From Oribacterium sp. UBA3737 (lineage in GTDB: Bacteria; Bacillota_A; Clostridia; Lachnospirales; Lachnospiraceae): a DNA stretch of 6,975 nt. The DNA lies in contig DFGZ01000075.1 in the NCBI GenBank assembly GCA_002371295.1, forward strand, positions 1-6,975, given 5' to 3'. The notes under the pieces were generated by a model, which saw only the letters and a list, made by a program, of their open reading frames with translations, ran no database searches and was not told the origin of the DNA. Both the position numbers and the translations under genes were made by a program. Below, piece by piece: positions 1 through 5,094 of the stretch (positions within the stretch are counted from its first letter, which is position 1; every line of letters starts with the position of its first letter).

Positions 1-1
1 C

Positions 2-139
2 TATGATGCTGCCGTACTTTCAGTCATCATCCATGGAGAAGCGGGCCGGTATGCCGTAAAACAATACGGCACAAACGGAGTTCTGGCGAGAGACACAGCA
101 AATTCACTTGGATTTATCATTGATCATATAATGATATAA
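2..139 (+). CDS. nnrD: ADP-dependent NAD(P)H-hydrate dehydratase, C-terminal end (partial)
   Basis: Only the last 45 codons are inside the window; the reading frame is open from base 2 to a TAA at 137-139. The peptide contains HGEAGRYAVKQYG followed by GVLARDTANSL. This matches the last helices of the ribokinase-like NnrD/YjeF C-terminal domain, where family members carry HG-AGD-AA--YG---L-ASD-I-ALP. The family removes water from damaged, hydrated NAD(P)H using ADP (or ATP) and so repairs the cofactor. The start lies outside, so I cannot tell whether this is a single-domain NnrD or a fusion with the NnrE epimerase. A family-A palindromic repeat begins at the base after the stop codon. The family call rests on a short tail but is fairly specific. 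Confidence 0.75.
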   Translation, partial: YDAAVLSVIIHGEAGRYAVKQYGTNGVLARDTANSLGFIIDHIMI

Positions 140-314
140 GTGTCATAAGTCTTCCTCCACTTGTGCTTGCACAAAAATGGAGGATAGACTTCATGACACG
201 CCCCACATGGAGCACGAAAGGACGATTTATCGGCCTGAGAGTGCGGAATGTGGGAGGAACGCGAGAGCGCATAGCGCGAAGCGGTCCGATATCGACTTTT
301 GACACTCACATCAT
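131..314 (+). mobile_element. Possible MITE-like element with terminal inverted repeats
   Basis: Bases 131-149 and the reverse complement of 296-314 match at 16 of 19 positions; both contain GTGTCA and end in AAG. They bracket a stretch of nested inverted repeats. First comes the family-A repeat (140-199). Next is a stem-loop with CCCACAT at 202-208 against ATGTGGG at 248-254 and an inner GCAC/GTGC pairing. A GCGC-ATA-GCGC hairpin at 267-277 and a near-palindrome at 284-296 follow. Nested palindromes between short inverted ends, without a transposase, fit a non-autonomous element. The left end would overlap the last three nnrD codons, and I see no clear target-site duplication. A single structured 3' UTR is the alternative. 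The other family-A copy lacks the part after 199. Confidence 0.35.
140..199 (+). repeat. Palindromic repeat family A, copy 1 (3' UTR of nnrD)
   Basis: This 60-nt imperfect palindrome begins GTGTCATAAGTC and ends GACTTCATGACAC. The arms 140-159 and 178-199 form 20 base pairs with two single-base bulges on the 3' side. The loop holds an inner hairpin, TTGTGC-TT-GCACAA. A second copy lies at 1263-1323 on the other strand, with six substitutions and one indel over 61 aligned positions. This copy starts at the base after the nnrD stop. Its first codons GTG TCA TAA are in frame with nnrD, so it adds a second in-frame stop. It is not a classical terminator because no T-run follows. It could be a REP-like element, the left end of a MITE-like element, or an mRNA 3'-end stability structure. 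Confidence 0.8.
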
Positions 315-318
315 ATAA
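193..318 (+). other. Candidate 41-aa basic small ORF inside the repeat region (doubtful)
   Basis: An ATG at 193 opens a 41-codon frame ending in TAA at 316-318, with GGAGG at 179-183 nine bases upstream. The peptide starts MTRPTWSTKGRF and has eight Lys/Arg residues (R3, K9, R11, R16, R18, R24, R26, R29), with no membrane segment or recognised domain. Both the ribosome-binding-like GGAGG and the ATG lie within the family-A repeat. The rest of the frame runs through the nested inverted repeats to the right terminal repeat. In the other family-A copy the same ATG reads only five codons before a stop, which argues against a conserved protein. The SD would also be buried in the 20-bp stem. It is most likely a fortuitous frame in structured repeat DNA. 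Confidence 0.2.
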
Positions 319-338
319 AGGCTTAAAAGCATTATTTC

Positions 339-378
339 AGGCGCAGCATCATGAAACTCTTGATTCTGCGCCTCTTTT
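339..378 (+). terminator. Rho-independent terminator downstream of nnrD
   Basis: AGGCGCAG at 339-346 pairs perfectly with CTGCGCCT at 366-373. An inner ATCA/TGAT extends the stem across one mismatch, leaving a 9-nt loop. CTTTTAC follows, a short T-run at 375-378. It lies about 200 nt after the nnrD stop and just before the yebC promoter, so it probably ends the upstream transcript. Confidence 0.75.
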
Positions 379-388
379 ACGTTATAGT
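360..388 (+). promoter_or_regulatory. Predicted sigma-A promoter for yebC
   Basis: The -35 candidate TTGATT (360-365, 4/6 to consensus) is separated by exactly 17 nt from the -10 candidate TATAGT (383-388, 5/6). The start point would fall near 395, giving a leader of roughly 48 nt before the yebC ATG. The -35 hexamer lies in the 3' half of the preceding terminator hairpin, so the two elements overlap. Assigned by eye only. Confidence 0.45.
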
Positions 389-442
389 ACTAGAGTTTGA
401 TTTATAAACAATGATTTTTATATATGATTTGAGGAGAATGAT

Positions 443-1195
443 ATGTCAGGACATTCAAAATTTTCTAACATTCGAGCTAAGAAAGAAAAGAATGATGCCG
501 CCAAGGGTAAAATATTCACAATGATCGGCCATGAGATTGCGCTTGCTGTTAAGGCTGGCGGTCCTGACCCTTCCAACAACTCAAAGCTTGCAGCGGTTAT
601 CGCAAAGGCTAAGGCAAACAACATGCCTAACGATACAATCAACAACGGTATAAAGAAGGCTGCCGGATCCATGGAGGCTGATAACTTCGAGGAACTCCAG
701 TACGAGGGCTACGGTCCCAACGGTGTTGCTCTCATTGTAAAGGTACTCACAGATAACAAGAACCGTGCTGCAGCAGACATCCGTTCCGCTTTCACAAAGG
801 GTAAGGGATCCCTCGCTACACAGGGTGCCGTATCCTTCATGTTCGATGAGAAGGGACAGATCATCCTTGACCGTGAAGCCATGGATGACATGGACAAGGA
901 CTTCGATACACTTATGGAGATGGCTATCGAGGCAGGTGCCGAGGATATCCAGGATGAGGAAGATTCTTATGTAATCTATACAGCTCCAAGCGATTTTGAG
1001 ACAGTTCGTGAGAACATCGAGAAGCAGGGTATACCTATGGCTGAGGCTGATGTGGTTATGGTTCCTCAGAACTACGTCTCTGTAACAGATCCTGAGGCAG
1101 TAAAGGGACTTCGCAGAACTCTTGATCTCCTTGATGCATCTGAGGATGTACAGAATGTTTACACCAACTGGGCAGAAGAGAACGACGAAATATAA
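443..1195 (+). CDS. yebC: YebC/PmpR family ribosome-associated regulator
   Basis: A 250-aa protein of usual family length. The N-terminal signature MSGHSKFSNI (commonly SGHSKW) leads into a Lys-rich segment with GKIFT at residues 22-26. KAGGPDPSNNSKLA and IAKAKANNMPNDTINNGIKKAAG follow, around residues 37-75. The middle contains YEGYGPNGVALIVKVLTDNKNRAAADIR (84-111) and the conserved FTKGKGSL segment and AVSFMFDEKG. The C-terminal domain is acidic. Start at 443: GAGGAG at 431-436 lies six bases upstream and the protein begins at the family's conserved Met. Family members were first described as DNA-binding regulators. Later work on YebC and the mitochondrial relative TACO1 shows ribosome association and relief of stalling at proline-rich stretches. 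The gene appears monocistronic, with its own promoter and a strong terminator, and converges with rqcH. Confidence 0.93.
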   Translation: MSGHSKFSNIRAKKEKNDAAKGKIFTMIGHEIALAVKAGGPDPSNNSKLAAVIAKAKANNMPNDTINNGIKKAAGSMEADNFEELQYEGYGPNGVALIVKVLTDNKNRAAADIRSAFTKGKGSLATQGAVSFMFDEKGQIILDREAMDDMDKDFDTLMEMAIEAGAEDIQDEEDSYVIYTAPSDFETVRENIEKQGIPMAEADVVMVPQNYVSVTDPEAVKGLRRTLDLLDASEDVQNVYTNWAEENDEI

Positions 1196-1201
1196 TAAAT
1201 C

Positions 1202-1235
1202 AAAAGACGCATCCGTTTAACGGATGCGTCTTTTT
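1202..1235. terminator. Bidirectional Rho-independent terminator between yebC and rqcH
   Basis: GACGCATCCG (1206-1215) and CGGATGCGTC (1221-1230) form a perfect 10-bp stem with a 5-nt TTTAA loop. It is flanked by AAAA at 1202-1205 and TTTTT at 1231-1235. The T-run serves yebC on the plus strand, starting six bases after its stop. The A-run becomes a T-run on the minus strand, so the same hairpin can end rqcH transcripts. Confidence 0.92.
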
Positions 1236-1262
1236 ACTATTCCTGAAATAATCATATGGAAC

Positions 1263-1323
1263 GTGTCATGAAGTCTATCCTGCACTTTTTGTATAAGCAC
1301 AGCCGGAGGAAGACTTATGACAC
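1263..1323 (-). repeat. Palindromic repeat family A, copy 2 (3' end of rqcH)
   Basis: Read on the minus strand, this 61-nt copy begins GTGTCATAAGTCTTCC and ends GACTTCATGACAC. It matches copy 1 at 140-199 with six substitutions and one inserted base, mostly in the loop. The outer arms are identical in the two copies. The first nine bases are the last two sense codons and the stop codon of rqcH (GTG TCA TAA at 1323-1315), so the repeat supplies the end of that gene. As in copy 1, it is oriented with the upstream gene and precedes a terminator, here at 1235-1202. The loop is less well paired than in copy 1. Confidence 0.8.
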
Positions 1324-3093
1324 TTCTGTCATGTTCTTTGGTTCCACAGTGACCGACCAGTTTTGGTGATATATAACGAAACCAGGGGCCGCGTTCGGAA
1401 CCTTCTTCAGATTCTTTCTTATGGTGTAATCCACATCCACCTTTTTGTCATCCCTGTGGGAAGAGTAGTAGGCCGCAAGTCCCGCAGCCTCGATGAACAG
1501 TCTGTCCGGAATCTCCTCCATAGGCTGTCCTCCTGTTTTTACGATAACGTGGGAGCCGGCAACATTCTTTGCATGGAACCAGATGTCACCGCCGTCACCT
1601 ATCTTGAAGGTCACATCCTCATTCTGATAATTGTTCTTTCCCACAAAAATCTCGTATCCATCCTCGGAAATAAAATGATATGGCTTTGACTTTCTCTGAA
1701 GCTTTCCCTTATCCTTTCCCTGGGTTCTGTGGATGAAACCGAAGTCACCCATTTCCCTTCTGATATCCTGAAGATCCTCCTCGCTTTCGGCGATGTCGAG
1801 AGAAGTCTGAATAGACTCAAGGTGCGAAAGCTCCTGCCTGGTTTCTTTAAGCTGAACAGTGACATTGTCCCTGGTACGCTTCAGTTTATCGTACTTTTCA
1901 AGATAATGCTTCGCATTCTCGGATGCACTGAGATCCTTTTTAAGAGGAATATCTATCTCCTCATTGGTATAGAAGTTCTCGCATCTAAGCTTTTCCTCAC
2001 CTCCCGAAAGAGAATAGCCATAGGTATGAAGAAGCTCTCCATAGACCCTGAACTTATCCATCTCCTCGGTATCCTTAAGCTGCTTTTCCTGAATGTTCAG
2101 CTTTTTGGAGGTACGTTCCATCAAAGTATTTATGACCTTACGAAGATCAGTGGATCTCTGACGGATTCGTGAGCTCTTATCCTTTTCGCTGTAGAAGCGG
2201 GAGATCACGTCGCTCATGGACTCAAAGTGACGAACCTCGTAGCGCATATCGGTATCATAGATTGTAAGTGGAAATGCCGAAAAATCAGAAGGAACTCCAT
2301 CCTTATATACGATCACAGGATCGGGATTCCGGTCTCTTACAGAAGAAGTGATCACATCATCAAATCCTCGGTAGAGCTTTGCCAATGCTTCTGCCGGCTG
2401 ACAGTTGGCTGAAAGATCGGGATCAACGGAACTCCTATAGCACATCTCGGAAGCACTAAGGGGACTGAGTCCAGTTATATTGTGGAAGAGTGCCTTAAAC
2501 AAAGGCTCCGGCTTATCCCCAAGGAGACTGATGAAAGACTCTTCGGTAAGTTCCAGCGGATTCTTCTTTCCCCCTGCATCCGGAATGAAATATTCCCTGT
2601 TGGGAAGTACCTCACGAACAGAAGACTGGGACAATGAAATCCTCTTGACGGAATCAATGATGGTAAAATCTTCTCTATATAATATGATATTTGAATACTT
2701 ACCCATGAGTTCAACAGATAAATATCTTCTTCCGAGATCCCCCATTTCATCCAGATGCTCGATTTCAAAAATGATGACTCTTTCAAGTCCGTCATTTTTC
2801 AATGTCTGATCCGGCTGCTTCACATCAAGTATAGCTCCGTTTCCTATATGCTTACGCAAAGCCATGCAAAAGGTTGGAACCGAGATGGGTGAGAGTTTCT
2901 TCTCCTCCGTAAGAATACATAATGGAAGAGAAGGGTTCACGGAAATCTTCAAACGGTAATTATCCTTTTGATTTCGTATGACGAAATCTATTTCATCTTT
3001 TTCAGGCTGGGTGATCTTTGAGATCTTTCCGCCGATCAGTTTTTCACGAAATTCCTTAACCGTTGCCGAAACAACCAGTCCATCATATGCCAT
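1315..3093 (-). CDS. rqcH: NFACT-family ribosome quality control factor RqcH (Rqc2 homologue)
   Basis: A 592-aa protein of normal family length. In B. subtilis, RqcH binds the obstructed 50S subunit with peptidyl-tRNA and directs addition of C-terminal alanine tails to stalled chains. Older annotations call the family fibronectin-binding protein (FbpA-like). The NFACT-N domain starts MAYDGLVVSATVKEF. GLERVIIFEI carries E104-R105, where relatives often have Asp-Arg. ELMGKYSNIIL is near residue 130 and a helix-hairpin-helix-like GLSPLSASEM near 218. Charged coiled-coil segments fall around 315-350 and 400-440. The C-terminal NFACT-R (DUF814) domain has DIWFHAKNVAGSHV at 503-516 and VDYTIRKNLKK near 554-564. 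I chose ATG at 3093: GAGGTGA lies just upstream at good spacing and MAYDG is the family start. A GTG three codons earlier is part of that SD. The last codons lie in a family-A repeat. Confidence 0.92.
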   Translation of the reverse strand: MAYDGLVVSATVKEFREKLIGGKISKITQPEKDEIDFVIRNQKDNYRLKISVNPSLPLCILTEEKKLSPISVPTFCMALRKHIGNGAILDVKQPDQTLKNDGLERVIIFEIEHLDEMGDLGRRYLSVELMGKYSNIILYREDFTIIDSVKRISLSQSSVREVLPNREYFIPDAGGKKNPLELTEESFISLLGDKPEPLFKALFHNITGLSPLSASEMCYRSSVDPDLSANCQPAEALAKLYRGFDDVITSSVRDRNPDPVIVYKDGVPSDFSAFPLTIYDTDMRYEVRHFESMSDVISRFYSEKDKSSRIRQRSTDLRKVINTLMERTSKKLNIQEKQLKDTEEMDKFRVYGELLHTYGYSLSGGEEKLRCENFYTNEEIDIPLKKDLSASENAKHYLEKYDKLKRTRDNVTVQLKETRQELSHLESIQTSLDIAESEEDLQDIRREMGDFGFIHRTQGKDKGKLQRKSKPYHFISEDGYEIFVGKNNYQNEDVTFKIGDGGDIWFHAKNVAGSHVIVKTGGQPMEEIPDRLFIEAAGLAAYYSSHRDDKKVDVDYTIRKNLKKVPNAAPGFVIYHQNWSVTVEPKNMTEVS

Positions 3094-3131
3094 ATTGATC
3101 ACCTCATATTTCCTTATTAGTAACAGTACAG

Positions 3132-3161
3132 CCGACCACGGATTATATATTCCTTGGCCGG
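3132..3161. promoter_or_regulatory. 30-bp near-palindrome over the rqcH -10 box (operator candidate)
   Basis: The half-sites pair at 12 of 15 positions: CCGACCA (3132-3138) against TGGCCGG (3155-3161), then GGA against TCC, with a TATATA core. The centre (about 3146.5) sits at one edge of the predicted rqcH -10 box. That placement would suit a dimeric repressor site. Read on the plus strand, the same hairpin is followed three bases later by TTTTTATTT, so it also resembles a terminator, for transcripts antisense to rqcH. No regulator can be named. Confidence 0.35.
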
Positions 3162-3170
3162 AACTTTTTA
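3142..3170 (-). promoter_or_regulatory. Possible rqcH promoter
   Basis: On the minus strand a perfect TATAAT (3147-3142) lies about 49 nt upstream of the rqcH ATG. The hexamer 17 nt further upstream is TAAAAA (3170-3165), only 3/6 to the -35 consensus, within an A-rich tract. A good -10 with a poor -35 suggests a weak or activator-dependent promoter. It could also be a chance match in AT-rich sequence. Confidence 0.35.
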
Positions 3171-3227
3171 TTTAAGCCCCATCAACGATTTCATAATGTA
3201 CAATAGCAAGTGCTGTTTCTCTTTAAC

Positions 3228-3256
3228 TTTACTTATTTTTTAGGGTAGATTATAAT
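3228..3256 (+). promoter_or_regulatory. Predicted sigma-A promoter for the yicC-gmk-rpoZ-rimO-pgsA operon
   Basis: TTTACT (3228-3233, 4/6 to the -35 consensus) is followed after exactly 17 nt by a perfect TATAAT (3251-3256). Initiation would be near 3263, giving a leader of roughly 160 nt before the yicC ATG. No other promoter of comparable quality was found before yicC, and no terminator separates the five downstream genes. Confidence 0.65.
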
Positions 3257-3364
3257 TTATAACAAATGTTCGGAAAACACAAGCCGCAGACAGGGCACAG
3301 GTTTCCGTCATATAAGTACAATTCGGATAACATATATTCGATTGATTCACCAACTATCATAATA

Positions 3365-3416
3365 TATGAAGAGATCCGTCCCGGAAAAGACCCTCTTCAT
3401 AAAAATCAAAAAGAGG
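3365..3416 (+). promoter_or_regulatory. yicC leader hairpin with alternative pairing to the Shine-Dalgarno
   Basis: TATGAAGAG (3365-3373) pairs perfectly with CTCTTCATA (3393-3401) over a 19-nt loop, forming a hairpin just upstream of the yicC ribosome binding site AAGAGG (3411-3416). CCTCTT at 3392-3397 within that 3' arm is also the exact complement of AAGAGG. It could therefore pair either upstream, leaving the SD free, or with the SD itself. This geometry suits translational control, but it is seen in one sequence only. Confidence 0.3.
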
Positions 3417-3422
3417 TATGCT

Positions 3423-4304
3423 ATGGATTTAAAAAGCATGACCGGATTTGGCAGATGCGAAGTTTCCAATGATATCTATCGTCTTTCAGTTGAAGTCAAA
3501 TCCGTAAATTCACGTTTTCTTGATCTGAACATCAAGATGCCCAAAAAGTTCAACGCACTTGAAGCCAATATCCGTAATACCATTAAAGAGTACATCTCCC
3601 GCGGAAAGGTAGATCTTTACATCACCTATGATGAATTCGGTGAAGGCACCAAGTCTCTCAGGCTCAATATGGAGCTTGCAAAAGAGTATCTTGATTCCAT
3701 GAGAAAGATCTGTAACGAACTCAAGGTAGATGACAATGTCAAGGTCACCAACATTGCAAGCCTTCCGGAAGTTCTGGTGCTCTCAGAGGAATCCGAAGAT
3801 GATAACGAGCTCTGGAACCGCCTTTATCCGGTAATTACTCAGGCTCTCACTAACTTTGTGGCTACCAGGGTTTCAGAAGGAATCAACCTTAAGAGCGATC
3901 TCATAAGCAAGCTTTCAGAGATGGAAGCCATCGTACTTCGTATAGATGAACGTTCTCCTGAGATCATGGCTGCCTATGAGCAGAAGCTTCGTGCAAAGGT
4001 CACTGAGCTCCTCGGAACAGCGGGCATTGACGAATCCCGTATAGTTCAGGAAGTCACCATGTATTCGGATAAGATATGTACAGATGAAGAAAGAGTACGT
4101 CTCCACAGCCATATCAAGAATATGCGCGGAAAGCTGGAAGCCGGCGGTCCTGTAGGAAGAGAACTTGATTTCCTTGCTCAGGAGATGAACAGAGAAGCCA
4201 ACACCACTCTCAGCAAGGCAAATGATCTTATCATATCCGATGACGCAATCGGACTTAAGACATTGATAGAAAAAATCAGAGAACAGATTCAGAATCTGGA
4301 GTGA
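3423..4304 (+). CDS. yicC: YicC family endoribonuclease / RNA decay factor (YloC-like)
   Basis: A 293-aa protein of usual YicC length. The N-terminal signature is KSMTGFGR (residues 4-11). It is followed by VEVKSVNSRFLDLNIKMP (22-39) and SRGKVDLYI. The C-terminal DUF1732 block has VQEVTMYSDK, ERVRLHSHI and GPVGRELDFLAQEMNREANT, and the protein ends IEKIREQIQNLE, all highly conserved in the family. At the usual REG--L site this protein reads SEGINL. E. coli YicC promotes degradation of the small RNA RyhB, and YicC proteins including B. subtilis YloC have ribonuclease activity. I chose ATG at 3423, where the family starts; AAGAGG lies six bases upstream. The frame stays open to 3366, but those 19 codons match no family sequence. 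First gene of the operon; the gmk leader follows. Confidence 0.93.
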   Translation: MDLKSMTGFGRCEVSNDIYRLSVEVKSVNSRFLDLNIKMPKKFNALEANIRNTIKEYISRGKVDLYITYDEFGEGTKSLRLNMELAKEYLDSMRKICNELKVDDNVKVTNIASLPEVLVLSEESEDDNELWNRLYPVITQALTNFVATRVSEGINLKSDLISKLSEMEAIVLRIDERSPEIMAAYEQKLRAKVTELLGTAGIDESRIVQEVTMYSDKICTDEERVRLHSHIKNMRGKLEAGGPVGRELDFLAQEMNREANTTLSKANDLIISDDAIGLKTLIEKIREQIQNLE

Positions 4305-4360
4305 TTCGTACACAAAGCCACAGGGCAAAGTACAGCACAAGCTTCAGAATACAGACATTA

Positions 4361-4368
4361 AGAGGATA
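4361..4368 (+). other. Orphan Shine-Dalgarno-like site upstream of repeat B copy 1
   Basis: AGAGGATA lies just before the family-B repeat and resembles the rpoZ ribosome binding region (AGGAGGATA). No gene starts at normal spacing. The only nearby initiator is a TTG at 4372 that would read a seven-codon peptide to TAA at 4393-4395. It may be the former ribosome binding site of gmk, or of a lost remA-type gene, now separated from its gene by the repeat. Confidence 0.25.
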
Positions 4369-4369
4369 G

Positions 4370-4450
4370 GTTTGAAAGTTATCTTTCAAACTTAATTAGT
4401 GGGTCATATACAAATACGAGCAGGCTCGACTTGTGCATGTCCCATGGAGG
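4370..4450 (+). repeat. Structured repeat family B, copy 1 (gmk leader)
   Basis: This 81-nt element has two hairpins. The first is GTTTGAAAG (4370-4378), loop TTAT, CTTTCAAAC (4383-4391). The second is a long stem from T4400 to A4444, with outer TGGG/CCCA, an apical CGAGC-AG-GCTCG and a bulged A4416. The element ends with ATGGAGG, whose GGAGG (4446-4450) is the gmk ribosome binding site. Copy 2 at 5468-5548 differs at 10 of 81 positions. The main stem here has U-U (4404/4440) and A-C (4408/4436, 4414/4430) mismatches; the first and last of these are paired in copy 2. It could be a dispersed palindromic repeat captured as a leader, or a conserved regulatory RNA. Confidence 0.85.
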
Positions 4451-4455
4451 TAATA

Positions 4456-5094
4456 ATGAACAAAGGATCTTTGGTAGTCGTATCGGGTTTTTCCGGTGCG
4501 GGCAAGGGCACACTCATGAAGAGTCTGCTCAAAAAATATGACAATTACGCTCTTTCCATTTCATGTACCACCCGTAATCCAAGAGAGGGAGAACAGGATG
4601 GCAGAGAGTATTTCTTCAAATCAAAAGAAGAATTTATCGATATGATAAACAGAGATGATCTTATCGAGTACGCTCAGTATGTTGATAACTACTATGGTAC
4701 TCCGAAGGCATTTGTTGACTCAAAGCTTAAAGAAGGCAAGGATGTTCTTCTGGAGATAGAGATTCAGGGTGCTCTCAAGATCAAGCAGAAGTTTCCGGAC
4801 TCAATACTTGTATTTATTACACCTCCATCGGGAGAGGAACTTAAAAACAGACTTATCGGAAGAGGAACCGAGTCAGCCGAAGTGGTTAAAAAGAGGCTTA
4901 AGCGTGCGATTCAGGAGTCGGAAGGTGTAGAAGCCTACGATTACATTTTAATCAATGATGATATTGACACCTGCACCGAAAAATTGCATAATCTCATTCG
5001 TGCTCAGCACGAAAAGGCAAAAAACCATATTGATATAATAGAAAATGTTAGAAGTGATCTTAGGAGGATAGAAGATGTCACAGCAATCATATAA
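4456..5094 (+). CDS. gmk: Guanylate kinase
   Basis: A 212-aa cytoplasmic enzyme that converts GMP and ATP to GDP and ADP, feeding GTP and (p)ppGpp synthesis. The P-loop GFSGAGKGT is at residues 11-19. The GMP-binding segment STR-type SCTTRNPREGEQDGREYFF spans 36-54. EYAQYVDNYYGTPK contributes further GMP contacts, followed by the Walker-B-like DVLLEIEIQGA. The lid/C-terminal region carries PPSGEELKNRLIGRGTES. I chose ATG at 4456: GGAGG at 4446-4450 is five bases upstream and the protein starts at the usual place. The open frame extends back to a GTG at 4399, but that part is repeat-B sequence. The 3' end overlaps rpoZ by 20 nt, so the two are likely translationally coupled. Confidence 0.96.
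   Translation: MNKGSLVVVSGFSGAGKGTLMKSLLKKYDNYALSISCTTRNPREGEQDGREYFFKSKEEFIDMINRDDLIEYAQYVDNYYGTPKAFVDSKLKEGKDVLLEIEIQGALKIKQKFPDSILVFITPPSGEELKNRLIGRGTESAEVVKKRLKRAIQESEGVEAYDYILINDDIDTCTEKLHNLIRAQHEKAKNHIDIIENVRSDLRRIEDVTAII

Noticed and set aside
140..199. CRISPR array or tRNA/rRNA gene in the repeat regions
   Set aside because: The repeats are far apart, each occurs as a single palindrome with no spacer series, and no tRNA cloverleaf or rRNA signature is visible.
117..309. Minus-strand open frames of 61-62 codons across the nnrD-yebC gap
   Set aside because: They run through palindromic repeat DNA and overlap the nnrD end, have no convincing ribosome binding site, and show no recognisable protein features.
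3094..3102. rqcH start at GTG 3102
   Set aside because: This GTG is within the GAGGTGA Shine-Dalgarno that serves ATG 3093.
3366..3422. N-terminal extension of yicC from ATG 3366
   Set aside because: There is no SD at normal spacing, the codons overlap a leader hairpin, and the family starts immediately before KSMTGFG.
3266..3472. 68-codon plus-strand frame in the yicC leader
   Set aside because: It has no clear ribosome binding site, overlaps yicC out of frame, and has no recognisable composition or motif.
4372..4412. Internal promoter in repeat B (TTGAAA or TTTCAA with TATACA)
   Set aside because: TTGAAA has no -10 at proper spacing. TTTCAA-17-TATACA is only 3/6 and 4/6 to consensus and is weaker in copy 2.
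4399..4455. N-terminal extension of gmk from GTG 4399 or ATG 4444
   Set aside because: The added codons are repeat-B sequence, no SD precedes them, and the second repeat copy does not keep the frame. GGAGG points to ATG 4456.
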